Assembly (NCBI GenBank): GCA_020846975.1
Contig: JADLCX010000054.1
Location: 124,001-188,000, forward strand
Direction of reading: 5' to 3'
Length of the DNA stretch: 64,000 bases
From: Phycisphaerales bacterium
Lineage (GTDB): Bacteria > Planctomycetota > Phycisphaerae > Phycisphaerales > UBA1924
Below are positions 8,063 to 16,033 of this stretch, one piece after another. Position numbers and translations under genes: made by a program. How positions within the stretch are numbered: the first letter of the stretch is position 1; every line of letters starts with the position of its first letter. A model generated the notes under the pieces. That model was not told where the DNA came from. It did no database searches and saw only the letters and a list, made by a program, of their open reading frames with translations.

Positions 8063-8701
8063 ATGCCCCCCACCCCCCCCACCACCGACCGCGACCTCCT
8101 CGCCCTCGAGCCCGCCCTCTTCCGCGACATCGCCTTCCTCGGCCAGGTCCTCTTCCGCAACAACGTCTCGCTCACCTCGGGCGTCCTGACCGCCGCGGCC
8201 GGGAGTTTCGCCGACTCCCAACTCGCCCCCGGCCACATCATCGTTATCGACGATCTCCCCCTCGAGATCCTCGAACGCTCCAGCGCCACCACCGCCGTCA
8301 TCTCGCTCCTCCGCGCCGAGATCGATGCCCCACCCATCGTCCCCGCCAACTTCACCGCGCGGCCCGGCCTGGTCGTCACCTTCGCCCCGCAGATCGCACT
8401 CATCCACGCCGAACTCCTCCACCTCTTGGGCCTCTCCAACCCCGCCGAAGGCGATCCCACCGAAGCCGACATCCTCAACCCCGCCGACCTCCGCCGCGCC
8501 GAGGCCCTCGGCACGCTCCACCTCATCTACTCCGCGGCCGGCGCGCTCGTCGGTCCTGACTCCCCCGCCGGACGCCGCGCCGACATGTACCGCCTCCGCT
8601 TCAACGCCGAGCGCCGACGCCTCCGCATCCACCTCGACACCGACGGCGACGGCCAGGCCGACGCCATCCGAACCCCCGCCGTGACCCCGCTGATCCGTTG
8701 A
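8063..8701 (+). CDS. head-tail connector-like protein with a DxDGDG motif
   Basis: 212 aa, placed directly after the capsid gene where phages encode connectors or head-completion proteins. Strand-rich N-terminal two thirds (LGQVLFRNNVSLTSGVLTAA, GHIIVIDDLPLEILERSSA) give way to a C-terminal LDTDGDGQADAI, a calcium-binding-like loop of the type found in secreted planctomycete proteins. No family is recognised. The ATG at 8063 has no clear Shine-Dalgarno sequence and follows a pyrimidine-rich stretch; upstream in-frame codons are low-complexity. Confidence 0.5.
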   Translation: MPPTPPTTDRDLLALEPALFRDIAFLGQVLFRNNVSLTSGVLTAAAGSFADSQLAPGHIIVIDDLPLEILERSSATTAVISLLRAEIDAPPIVPANFTARPGLVVTFAPQIALIHAELLHLLGLSNPAEGDPTEADILNPADLRRAEALGTLHLIYSAAGALVGPDSPAGRRADMYRLRFNAERRRLRIHLDTDGDGQADAIRTPAVTPLIR

Positions 8702-8772
8702 GCGGATGCGACACGGTGACAAGTTGAGGCGGCGACAACTCGCTCGAAGCGGCATAGCAACCGACCTGTCAC

Positions 8773-8860
8773 CTTGTCACCTTGTCACCTTGTCACCTTG
8801 TCACCTTGTCACCTTGTCACCTTGTCGCCTTGTCGCCTTGTCGCCTTGTCGCCTTGTCGC
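8773..8860. repeat. 8-bp tandem repeat, 11 units (CTTGTCAC/CTTGTCGC)
   Basis: Six perfect copies of CTTGTCAC (8773-8820) are followed by five of CTTGTCGC (8821-8860) in a 180-bp gap within the phage-type module. A single base switches halfway, suggesting two expansion events. The 8-bp period does not divide by three, so it is not a natural coding repeat. It ends against CCCCTCACCCCGACACCCC, a string that recurs elsewhere in the window (1757, 34385, and complemented at 31530 and 45260). Confidence 0.9.
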
Positions 8861-8882
8861 CCCCTCACCCCGACACCCCGCC

Positions 8883-9296
8883 ATGCTCCTCCCGCTCCCC
8901 AACTCCCTCACCTTCGCCGAAATCGCCCTCTCCGACGCCGCCGCCGTCACCATCGACCGCGCCGCCGCGAAGGAGGTCCTCGATTGGTCCGATGCCGGCC
9001 CGCACCCGGTCTTCGCCGATGTCCCCGAAGAGCGCACCACCATCACCATCGCCCGCGACCTCATCCGCGGCGACCTCTCCGCGCCCGCGCCCGGCCAGCT
9101 CGGCGAACTCACCTTCCTCTTCAGCGCCGCGGGCGCCAACTCGGACGCCGCCCGCAAGCGCTTCACCGCCGCGTGCGTCGTGCGCGATGTCCGCCACGAA
9201 CTGCTTCCCGCAAGGCCCGCCGCCCGCCAACTCATCACCCTTCTCCCCATAAGCCCCGACGGCGCGCAGGACCCCATCACCATCACCGACGCTTGA
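8883..9296 (+). CDS. phage-type module protein, function unknown (137 aa)
   Basis: 137 aa, predicted strand-rich (LTFAEIALSDAAAVTIDRAA, RTTITIARDLIRGDLSAP, GELTFLFSAAG). Its position after the connector-like gene and before the 126-aa gene matches the neck or tail-completion proteins of siphophages, but no signature can be named. The ATG at 8883 follows the tandem repeat directly. The frame remains open upstream through the repeat, but that part encodes only repeated SPCHLVTL and is rejected. Confidence 0.55.
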   Translation: MLLPLPNSLTFAEIALSDAAAVTIDRAAAKEVLDWSDAGPHPVFADVPEERTTITIARDLIRGDLSAPAPGQLGELTFLFSAAGANSDAARKRFTAACVVRDVRHELLPARPAARQLITLLPISPDGAQDPITITDA

Positions 9297-9355
9297 TCTT
9301 CCGGCTTCGTTTGCCGTTGGCCCTCGTTGACCCCTTTGCCCCGGTTGTTCCCACA

Positions 9356-9736
9356 ATGTCCACCTTCAACGACCTCGACCTCTTCGGCTCCGGCCCTCAC
9401 CGCTTCACCCTCGCGCCCCTCGGCGAGTACGTGCTCGTCAACGCGCGCATCGATCCCTTCCAGGCCGGCTCCCAGCCCATCGGACCGCTCGATCTCACCA
9501 TCACCATCCGCGGCCGCCTCGTCGCCGATTCCGAGGTAGACCTCTGGACCCTGCGCGACGCCATCGCCGCTCAACTCACCCACCCGCCCACCACCGCCAC
9601 GCTCAAGGAGGGAGGGGCCGGCAACCGCTCCTGGGAAGACATGTCGTTCATCAACTTCACCGCCCTCGGCCCCACCGACCGCGGCCGCCGCCTCAGCCTC
9701 GCCTACTCCGCCACCCTTGTGCGCTTCCCGACCTGA
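9356..9736 (+). CDS. phage-type module protein, possibly tail-terminator-like (126 aa)
   Basis: 126 aa, last gene of the module. It begins MSTFNDLDLFGSGPHRFTLA and has alternating strands (YVLVNARIDPFQ, LDLTITIRGRLVADSEVDLW) and a helix (LWTLRDAIAAQLTHPP). It ends GRRLSLAYSATLVRFPT. The size and fold pattern are compatible with a tail-completion/terminator or minor tail protein; this is inference from order only. No tail tube, tape-measure or baseplate gene follows: the next gene is an unrelated secreted protein. Confidence 0.5.
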   Translation: MSTFNDLDLFGSGPHRFTLAPLGEYVLVNARIDPFQAGSQPIGPLDLTITIRGRLVADSEVDLWTLRDAIAAQLTHPPTTATLKEGGAGNRSWEDMSFINFTALGPTDRGRRLSLAYSATLVRFPT

Positions 9737-9815
9737 ATTCCGAGCGCCCTTTGCCCAGCTTGTCATGAGACTGCCCCCATTGGTCTTGACAGACCGATCC
9801 CAGATACAAGAAACT

Positions 9816-12800
9816 ATGGGGATGCACTTCCGCAGCTTTTTCATGCCGTCACACCACGCGCCAATGCCCTGTCGCTTCTTCCGAGCCATGGCCACAGCCT
9901 TCGCGACGCTGGGTGCGGCGCTCACTGCGCACGCCCAGCCCCCCAACAACACCTGCGGCCAGAGCCAGGCCGCGCACACCATTCCCGGCGGCGGAGGAAC
10001 CGTCAGCGGCACGCTCGTCAACGCCTCCAACGACGGCTCCAGCTGCGCCGGCGCAGGCTCCGCCGATGTCTACTACTACTTCACGCCCTCCGCTTCGGGT
10101 CTGCACCGCTTCTCCACCTGCGGCAGTTCCGCCAACACCGTCCTTTCACTCCACACGGCCTGCCCCGCCATTGCCGGCAACTCCATCGCCTGCAACAACG
10201 ATGCTCCCGGCTGCGGCGGCGCCTCGCAGTTCGATGCCGGTGTCACCGCCGGCACACCCTATGTCATCCGCGTCGGCACCCTCATCGGCGCACCGCTTTC
10301 CACCTTTTCCCTCTCCGTCGCCCCCAACCCCGTCCGCGCCTGCTGCCAGACGAGCGGCGCCTGCGCCAACACCTTGAGTCTCGACTGCCCCACCACCGGC
10401 GGAACCGTCCAGCCTGCCGGCACCACCTGCTCACCCAACCCCTGCCCGCAGCCCGGCGCCTGCTGCAACCTCGTGGTCGGCGGTTGCTCCGTCTCGCTCC
10501 CCGCCGCGTGCGCCGGCACGCATCTCGGCCCCGGCACGACCTGCTCGCCCAACCCCTGTCTCGGTCGCTGCTGCATCCGATCGTGCTGCTCGATCACCCT
10601 CCGCGAAGACTGCTCGGGCGGTTTGTGGTTGCTCCAGCAGGCGTGCGAGCCCAACCCCTGCCCGGTCAACAGCAACGACAACTGCGCCGATGCGCACACC
10701 ATCTCCCCCGGCGCGCTGCCCGTCTCGATCCTCGCCGGCAACTGCAACGCCACCGACGACATCGGCGACTGGTGCGCCACCGCCGGGCCGGCCAACAGCC
10801 ACCACAACCTCTGGTGGTCCATCACGCCCACCGTCAGCGGCAACTATTCCTTCGATACCTGCTCAAGCGCTGTCACCGACACCGTGCTGGCGCTCTACAC
10901 ATCGCCCGACTGCGTGAGCTTCACGCCCCTCATCTGCCTCGATGACGAGTTCACCCCCGTCGGCTGGGCATGCGGCAGCGGCTCGCACCTCCGCTCGCGA
11001 TTCTTCTATTCACTCTCAGCCGGAACCCTCTACTACATCCACGTCGGCTCCTGGTGGTCCGATACACCCAACGTCGGTGACATCACCCTCTCCGCCAGCT
11101 CGCTCCCCTCCGCCGGCGCCTGCTGCCAGTCGCTCAGTGGCGCCTGCCTCGTCGCCGCCGATGATGCCGCGTGTCCTGCCTCGTTCAACTACATGGGCGA
11201 CGGCACGCTCTGTACACCCAGCGCCTGCGACGGCGCACCCAACGACCTCTGCACGAACGCCGAACCCGTCTGTCTTGAAACGCTCGTCAGCGGCACCACC
11301 ATCAACGCCCTCAACGAAGGCTCCGCCTCCTGCCCTCCCGGCTCTACGCCCTCTCCCGATGTCTGGTACGCCTACGTCCCCGCAGAGCCCGGCCGCGTGA
11401 GCTTCACCGTTCAGGGCAGCGGCGGCTTCGATGCCATCGTCAGCATCTGGACCGGCACATGCCCCGGAGCGACCGAGATCGCCTGCGCCGATCAGTCCGG
11501 CCAGTTTGCCGCCGTCGGCACGTTCGATGTGACACCGGGTGTTCGCTACCTCATCCGCGTGTCGGGATACAACAACGAACGCGGCCCCTTCCAGCTCTAC
11601 CTCGATGACTTCCTTGGCACGCCCGGATGCGGCAACATCGCCGGATCCGGCGCCTGCTGCCCGGGAGACAACTCTTGCGCACCCACCACCCAGGCCGCGT
11701 GCGGCGGATCGTGGACCTCGGGCGGAACCTGCACACCGAACCCCTGCACCCAGTTCCCCGGCGCGTGCTGCACGGCGGGCGCCTGCACCTTCACCACGCC
11801 CGCAAACTGCCCGGGTGTGTTCCAGGGTGTAGCCATCTCCTGCTCCCCCACGCCCTGCGTCGGCTCCTGTTGCCTCGCGGGCGCCTGCACACCCATCACC
11901 ATCGACCGGGCGTCCTGCACCGGCACTTGGACCAACTGCACGCAGAACTGCGGCTGCGGCACACCCCCCGCCAATGACCTGTGCGCGGGCGCCTCACCGA
12001 TCGTGGTTGATCAGGCTGTCACCGGAAACACCTGCGCGGCCACGAGCGACTGGCCCGGCTGCTTTGGCACGCCCCCCCCGCACACGGTCTGGTATTCCTT
12101 CACACCCGCGACGACCGGTCACTACCTCTTTGAACTGTGCGGATCGACCGTCGATCCCGTACTCGTGCTGCTGGCGGGCGACTGCAACGGCTCGCCCATC
12201 ACCTGCGGCACATCCGAAGCCGCGCCCGAAGCGGGCTGCTCCGACCGCACATCGTTCATGTTTTCTGTTCCTCTCTCCGCGGGCGTGATCTATTACGCCA
12301 TCGTGTCCTCGCAAGGACCTGACGGTGACCCGACCGGTCCCGGCGCGTTCACGCTCGTCGTACGCTCGGTCGCGACCGGCGCTTGCTGTCACGGACCGAG
12401 CTCCACGTGCGAGGTCAAGTCGGCCGCGGGGTGCGGGTTCGGCGCGGTCCAGCCCGCGGATTTTCAGTTCATGGGCACGGGCACGACCTGCTCGCCGAGC
12501 AACCCGTGCCTGATCCGCGGCGCGTGCTGCACATCACCGACAAGTTGCGAACTGCGCTACCAGCCATTCTGTACGTCCCCCGACACTTACGCGGGCAGCG
12601 GTTCAACCTGTCAACCCGCGAGTCCATGCACGCAGCTCGGTGCGTGCTGCCATCCCGACGGCTCGTGCTCGTTGCGCTTCGACTCGCAATGCACCTTTTC
12701 GCTGGTATTCATGGGCGCGGGAACCGCCTGTAGCTCACCCCCATGCCCGCCCACAGGGGCATGCTGCACCCGCACCTCCACCGGTGACTGTTCGATGATC

Positions 12801-13280
12801 ACCCAGCAAGCTTGCAACACGACCGACCACGGGGTCTGGTTCGGAGCATCGACGACGTGTGCCGCCACCGATTGCGCCGCGATGGGCGCTTGCTGCTTCT
12901 CGAACATCTGTCTTCCGAGCCCGCCCAGCGTCTGCCGCGATGTCGGCGGCCTCGGTGCGTTCCAGGGCTTCGGCGTTCCGTGCACCCCCAGCCCCTGCGC
13001 CGGCGCGTGCTGCAACGGAACCGCGTGCACCGTGACGACCGCGGCCGCGTGCACTGGCGTGTTCGAGGGCAGCGGGATCGCCTGCCTCTCCCCCGGCAAC
13101 CCCACGACCTGCTGCCCCGCCAACTTCAACGGCGCCAGCGGCGTCAGCGTCCAGGACATCTTCGACTTCCTCGCCGCCTATTTCAGCAACAACCCAGCCG
13201 CCGATTTCAACTCCTCCGGCGCGCTCAGCGTCCAGGACATCTTCGACTTCCTCGCCGCCTATTTCGCCGGGTGCAACTGA
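9816..13280 (+). CDS. large secreted cysteine-rich protein with dockerin-like C-terminus
   Basis: About 1150 aa, predicted exported: a basic segment (PCRFFRAMATAFATLGAALT, then AHA-Q) forms the signal peptide. The body alternates PPC-like beta domains (DVYYYFTPSASGLHRFSTCG, VWYAYVPAEPGRVSFTVQG, TVWYSFTPATTGHYLFELCG) with many short cysteine modules of the form GACC...C..L...C....GT.C.PNPC. The C-terminus has two copies of SVQDIFDFLAAYF, each next to a DFN/NFN loop. This is a dockerin-like calcium-binding pair ending in GCN, used by Phycisphaerae secreted proteins and shared here with 26166-27521 and 56628-60161. The exact start is uncertain (ATG 9816, 9822, 9843 or 9864). A TTGACA hexamer lies at 9786-9791. 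Likely cell-surface or matrix protein; ligand unknown. Confidence 0.8.
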   Translation: MGMHFRSFFMPSHHAPMPCRFFRAMATAFATLGAALTAHAQPPNNTCGQSQAAHTIPGGGGTVSGTLVNASNDGSSCAGAGSADVYYYFTPSASGLHRFSTCGSSANTVLSLHTACPAIAGNSIACNNDAPGCGGASQFDAGVTAGTPYVIRVGTLIGAPLSTFSLSVAPNPVRACCQTSGACANTLSLDCPTTGGTVQPAGTTCSPNPCPQPGACCNLVVGGCSVSLPAACAGTHLGPGTTCSPNPCLGRCCIRSCCSITLREDCSGGLWLLQQACEPNPCPVNSNDNCADAHTISPGALPVSILAGNCNATDDIGDWCATAGPANSHHNLWWSITPTVSGNYSFDTCSSAVTDTVLALYTSPDCVSFTPLICLDDEFTPVGWACGSGSHLRSRFFYSLSAGTLYYIHVGSWWSDTPNVGDITLSASSLPSAGACCQSLSGACLVAADDAACPASFNYMGDGTLCTPSACDGAPNDLCTNAEPVCLETLVSGTTINALNEGSASCPPGSTPSPDVWYAYVPAEPGRVSFTVQGSGGFDAIVSIWTGTCPGATEIACADQSGQFAAVGTFDVTPGVRYLIRVSGYNNERGPFQLYLDDFLGTPGCGNIAGSGACCPGDNSCAPTTQAACGGSWTSGGTCTPNPCTQFPGACCTAGACTFTTPANCPGVFQGVAISCSPTPCVGSCCLAGACTPITIDRASCTGTWTNCTQNCGCGTPPANDLCAGASPIVVDQAVTGNTCAATSDWPGCFGTPPPHTVWYSFTPATTGHYLFELCGSTVDPVLVLLAGDCNGSPITCGTSEAAPEAGCSDRTSFMFSVPLSAGVIYYAIVSSQGPDGDPTGPGAFTLVVRSVATGACCHGPSSTCEVKSAAGCGFGAVQPADFQFMGTGTTCSPSNPCLIRGACCTSPTSCELRYQPFCTSPDTYAGSGSTCQPASPCTQLGACCHPDGSCSLRFDSQCTFSLVFMGAGTACSSPPCPPTGACCTRTSTGDCSMITQQACNTTDHGVWFGASTTCAATDCAAMGACCFSNICLPSPPSVCRDVGGLGAFQGFGVPCTPSPCAGACCNGTACTVTTAAACTGVFEGSGIACLSPGNPTTCCPANFNGASGVSVQDIFDFLAAYFSNNPAADFNSSGALSVQDIFDFLAAYFAGCN

Positions 13281-13307
13281 CGATCCGCGCACGCCGCGCC
13301 ATCAGCT

Positions 13308-13313
13308 TACAGT
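13308..13313 (+). promoter_or_regulatory. TACAGT -10 element before the lipoprotein gene
   Basis: TACAGT ends 6 bases before the GTG at 13320, supporting the GTG start and a leaderless transcript. Confidence 0.45.
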
Positions 13314-13319
13314 CCGCCC

Positions 13320-13868
13320 GTGCGCCCCCTCGTCCCCGCCACGCTCGCCCTCTTCGCCGCGGCCGGCTGCGGTTCATCGCCCTCGATGCCGCGCGCCGGC
13401 GAGCCGCGGCCGCACATCCCCGCCGCGACCTTCGCTTCCGATGCCCTGTGCCCGAGCCGCGTCCTCATCCACCCGCTCAGCCGCGCCGCCGTCTTGCCCG
13501 ACGGCGGGGCCGTCCTCATCATCCACACCGAACTCCTCGACCGTTTCAACCAGAACACCCACGCCCTCGGGCGCCTGCGGCTGACCGTCCTCCCGCCGAC
13601 CTCCATCGGCATCGGCGACCACGCCGCGGAACAGCCCCCCGACTCGACGTGGATCATCGATCTGGCCGACCCCGAAGCCAACGCGCGCCTGTACGACGAC
13701 CTCGTCACGCGCACCTACATCTTCCGCCTCACCGACCTGCCCAATTGGCTGAGCGAGTGGGTCGCCTCCTCGGACACGGACTCGCCGATTCTCAACGCCG
13801 AGTTCGAGTTCACCGGCCTCGACGGCGTGCCGCACACGATCTCGACCACCACCCGACTCGCCCGCTGA
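13320..13868 (+). CDS. predicted lipoprotein, function unknown
   Basis: 182 aa with a type II signal peptide: MRPLVPATLALFAAAGCGSS, lipobox LFAAAGC with Cys17 as the lipidation site. The mature part is predicted mixed alpha/beta, with a strand-turn segment (PDGGAVLIIHTELLDRFNQN) and a C-terminal beta hairpin (NAEFEFTGLDGVPHTISTTT). No family is recognised. The GTG start is supported by the TACAGT element 6 bases upstream. It lies between the large secreted protein and the convergent Hsp70 gene. Confidence 0.7.
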   Translation: MRPLVPATLALFAAAGCGSSPSMPRAGEPRPHIPAATFASDALCPSRVLIHPLSRAAVLPDGGAVLIIHTELLDRFNQNTHALGRLRLTVLPPTSIGIGDHAAEQPPDSTWIIDLADPEANARLYDDLVTRTYIFRLTDLPNWLSEWVASSDTDSPILNAEFEFTGLDGVPHTISTTTRLAR

Positions 13869-13923
13869 TCCCCGCCCGCCTTCGGCACCCTCTCACCGGT
13901 CACGGCGCCGGTCCATGCGGACC

Positions 13924-15891
13924 TCAGCCCACGCCATCCCCGCGCAGCGATCTCGCGATCGCCACCTCGTGCAGCCGCACGCTCTCGCGGTCCAGTTCCT
14001 CCTTGGCGTGATGGAACGCGTCCGCATCCACGCCCCGCCAGTCCCGCTCCCCGGACTCGATCATCGCCCGCAGCCCCGCCACCCGCTCGCGCAGCCCCTC
14101 GATGTACCCCGGCTCGAACCCTCCCGCATCCGCGCCGACACGCGCCAGCGTCGCCTCGATCCACTTCACATCCAGCCGTGCGTTGGCGACCAGGTCCGCG
14201 ATCCGGTGCCGCGTCATGTCCTCGCGCGCGTGCGCGAACGACTCACGCTCCAGCCGCTCCACCTCTTCCTGCGAGAGCCCGTGGTTGGGCACGATCTGCA
14301 CGTCCAGCCGCTTCCCGCTCCGCTCCTCCGCCGCGCGCACGCTCAGCACCCCGTTGGCATCAACCAGGAACTCCACCCGCAGTCTGGGAATCCCCGCCGG
14401 CATCGGCGGGATGCCGCGGAGGTGGTACGTGCCCAGCGAGCGGCAATCCGCGGCCATCTCCCTCTCGCCCTGCAGGATGTTCAACTTGATCGACGTCTGA
14501 CCGTCCGCGCTGGTCGAGAACAGTTCGTGCGCCCGCGCGGGCACGGTCGAGTTCCGCACGATCAGTTTGGCCATCGCGCCCCCGATCGTCTCGATCCCCA
14601 GGCTCAGGGGCACGACATCCAGCAGCAGGCCGCGCCGGCCCCCCTCATCGCCCGCGGTCCCCGCGAGCAATCCCGCCTGCACCGCGGCCCCCAGCGCGAC
14701 GACCTCGTCGGGGTTCAGCCCGGTATAGGGCTCGATCCCGAACACCTCCGCCACACGCCGCCGCACCAGCGGTGTGCGCGTCGCGCCCCCGACCATGACC
14801 ACCGCATCGATCGCCGCGCCGTCGAGCTCTCGCTTCGCATCTCGCAACGCCCGCTTGCAGCAGGCAATCGCCCGATCGACCATCGGCCCGATCAGCGACT
14901 CGAACTCCGCGCGGGTGATCGTGCGCTCGTACACGACCGGGGTGTTCCGGTTCTCCGAACCGCCTTCGTTGAGCAGGATGCGCACCGAAGCCGTGTCCGC
15001 CTCGCTCAGCCTGATCTTCGCCGCTTCCGCGAATGTCTTGAGGGACTGCCGCGTCTCCGGCGGCAGATCCAGCGGCTCTCCCCCGTTGAACTCCTCCGCG
15101 ATCTCGCGCGAGAACAGCGCGACCAGCGCGTGGTCAAAGTCATCGCCGCCCAGGTGCGTGTCGCCCGCGGTCGCCAGGACCTGGAAGAAGTCCGAGACGG
15201 CGGCGCGGGCCTCCGCCCCGTGGGACCTGGTCTCCCCTCCCGTCAGCCGCAGGATCGACACATCGAACGTCCCGCCCCCCAGATCGAACACGATGATCGT
15301 CCGGCTCGCGCCGGGCGCGAGCACGGTCGAGCCCAGCCCGTACGCCAGCGCGGCCGCGGTCGGCTCGTTGACGATCCGCACCACCTCCAGCCCGGCCAGC
15401 CTTCCCGCATCGCGCGTCGCCTGTCGCTGCGCATCGTCGAAGTACGCCGGCACGGTGACGACCGCGCGCGACACCCCGACACCCAGCGCCCGCTCGGCCT
15501 GTGCCCTCAGCGTGCGCAGGATGATCGCGCTGACCTCCTGCGGCGAGACCACGCGCCCGCCGCCCGCCGCCGGCACGGCCACCCGCGCCGTGTCGTGCTC
15601 GCCCGCGACGACGCTGAACGGGAGGAACGGCGCATCCCCCGCCGCGTCGCGCACCGAGCGCCCCATCAGCCGCTTCACGCCCGCGATCGTCGTCACCGCG
15701 TTGGCGACCGCCTGCTCGCGGGCCTCGTGCCCCACCGTCGCCGAGCCGTCCGCGTTGAACCGCACCACCGAGGGCAGCATGTTCCGGCCTCGCTCATCCG
15801 GCAGGATTCGCGGCCGCGGATCGGCCACCGCCACCAGGCTGTTGGTGGTGCCGAGATCGATGCCGATGATGGACGCGGGCGGGCCGGTCAC
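13924..15891 (-). CDS. Hsp70-family chaperone (DnaK/HscA-like)
   Basis: 655 aa. The nucleotide-binding domain begins IIGIDLGTTNSLVAV and contains the second phosphate motif (IVFDLGGGTFDVSILR), the VVTVPAYFDDAQRQATRDAG block, the NEPTAAALAYGLG hinge and the adenosine motif VVMVGGATRTPLVRRRV. The substrate-binding domain follows (VPLSLGIETIGG, LNILQGEREMA, GIPPMPAGIPRLRVEFLVDA). The lid is present but lacks the long acidic DnaK tail. There is no grpE, dnaJ or isc gene beside it, so it is probably an additional Hsp70 rather than the housekeeping DnaK. The GTG at 15891 is preceded by TATCGT (15904-15899) with 7 bases between. Confidence 0.9.
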   Translation of the reverse strand: MTGPPASIIGIDLGTTNSLVAVADPRPRILPDERGRNMLPSVVRFNADGSATVGHEAREQAVANAVTTIAGVKRLMGRSVRDAAGDAPFLPFSVVAGEHDTARVAVPAAGGGRVVSPQEVSAIILRTLRAQAERALGVGVSRAVVTVPAYFDDAQRQATRDAGRLAGLEVVRIVNEPTAAALAYGLGSTVLAPGASRTIIVFDLGGGTFDVSILRLTGGETRSHGAEARAAVSDFFQVLATAGDTHLGGDDFDHALVALFSREIAEEFNGGEPLDLPPETRQSLKTFAEAAKIRLSEADTASVRILLNEGGSENRNTPVVYERTITRAEFESLIGPMVDRAIACCKRALRDAKRELDGAAIDAVVMVGGATRTPLVRRRVAEVFGIEPYTGLNPDEVVALGAAVQAGLLAGTAGDEGGRRGLLLDVVPLSLGIETIGGAMAKLIVRNSTVPARAHELFSTSADGQTSIKLNILQGEREMAADCRSLGTYHLRGIPPMPAGIPRLRVEFLVDANGVLSVRAAEERSGKRLDVQIVPNHGLSQEEVERLERESFAHAREDMTRHRIADLVANARLDVKWIEATLARVGADAGGFEPGYIEGLRERVAGLRAMIESGERDWRGVDADAFHHAKEELDRESVRLHEVAIARSLRGDGVG

Positions 15892-15898
15892 TCGCGGG

Positions 15899-15904
15899 AC
15901 GATA
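15899..15904 (-). promoter_or_regulatory. TATCGT -10 element of the Hsp70 gene
   Basis: On the minus strand TATCGT ends 7 bases before the GTG start at 15891; no Shine-Dalgarno sequence lies between. Leaderless-type arrangement. Confidence 0.45.
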
Positions 15905-16033
15905 GACGCATCGAGGCGAGCGAGACAAACTTCCCGCCGTGCGCGAGGTGGTCACCAACCGTGACCATCCCGCGCAGGCGTGCGAACAAGGGGGAAGGGG
16001 GACTCAATGTCACGCAGTCATGGTCCGCCGCGT

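Noticed and set aside
8706..8880. Repeated SPCHLVTL peptide encoded upstream of the 137-aa gene
   Set aside because: It is the translation of an 8-bp tandem DNA repeat; all three frames are open through it, so openness is no evidence for coding.
4199..9736. Complete prophage with attachment sites
   Set aside because: No integrase, terminase, tail, lysis or repressor genes and no flanking direct repeat or tRNA were found; only a head module is supported.
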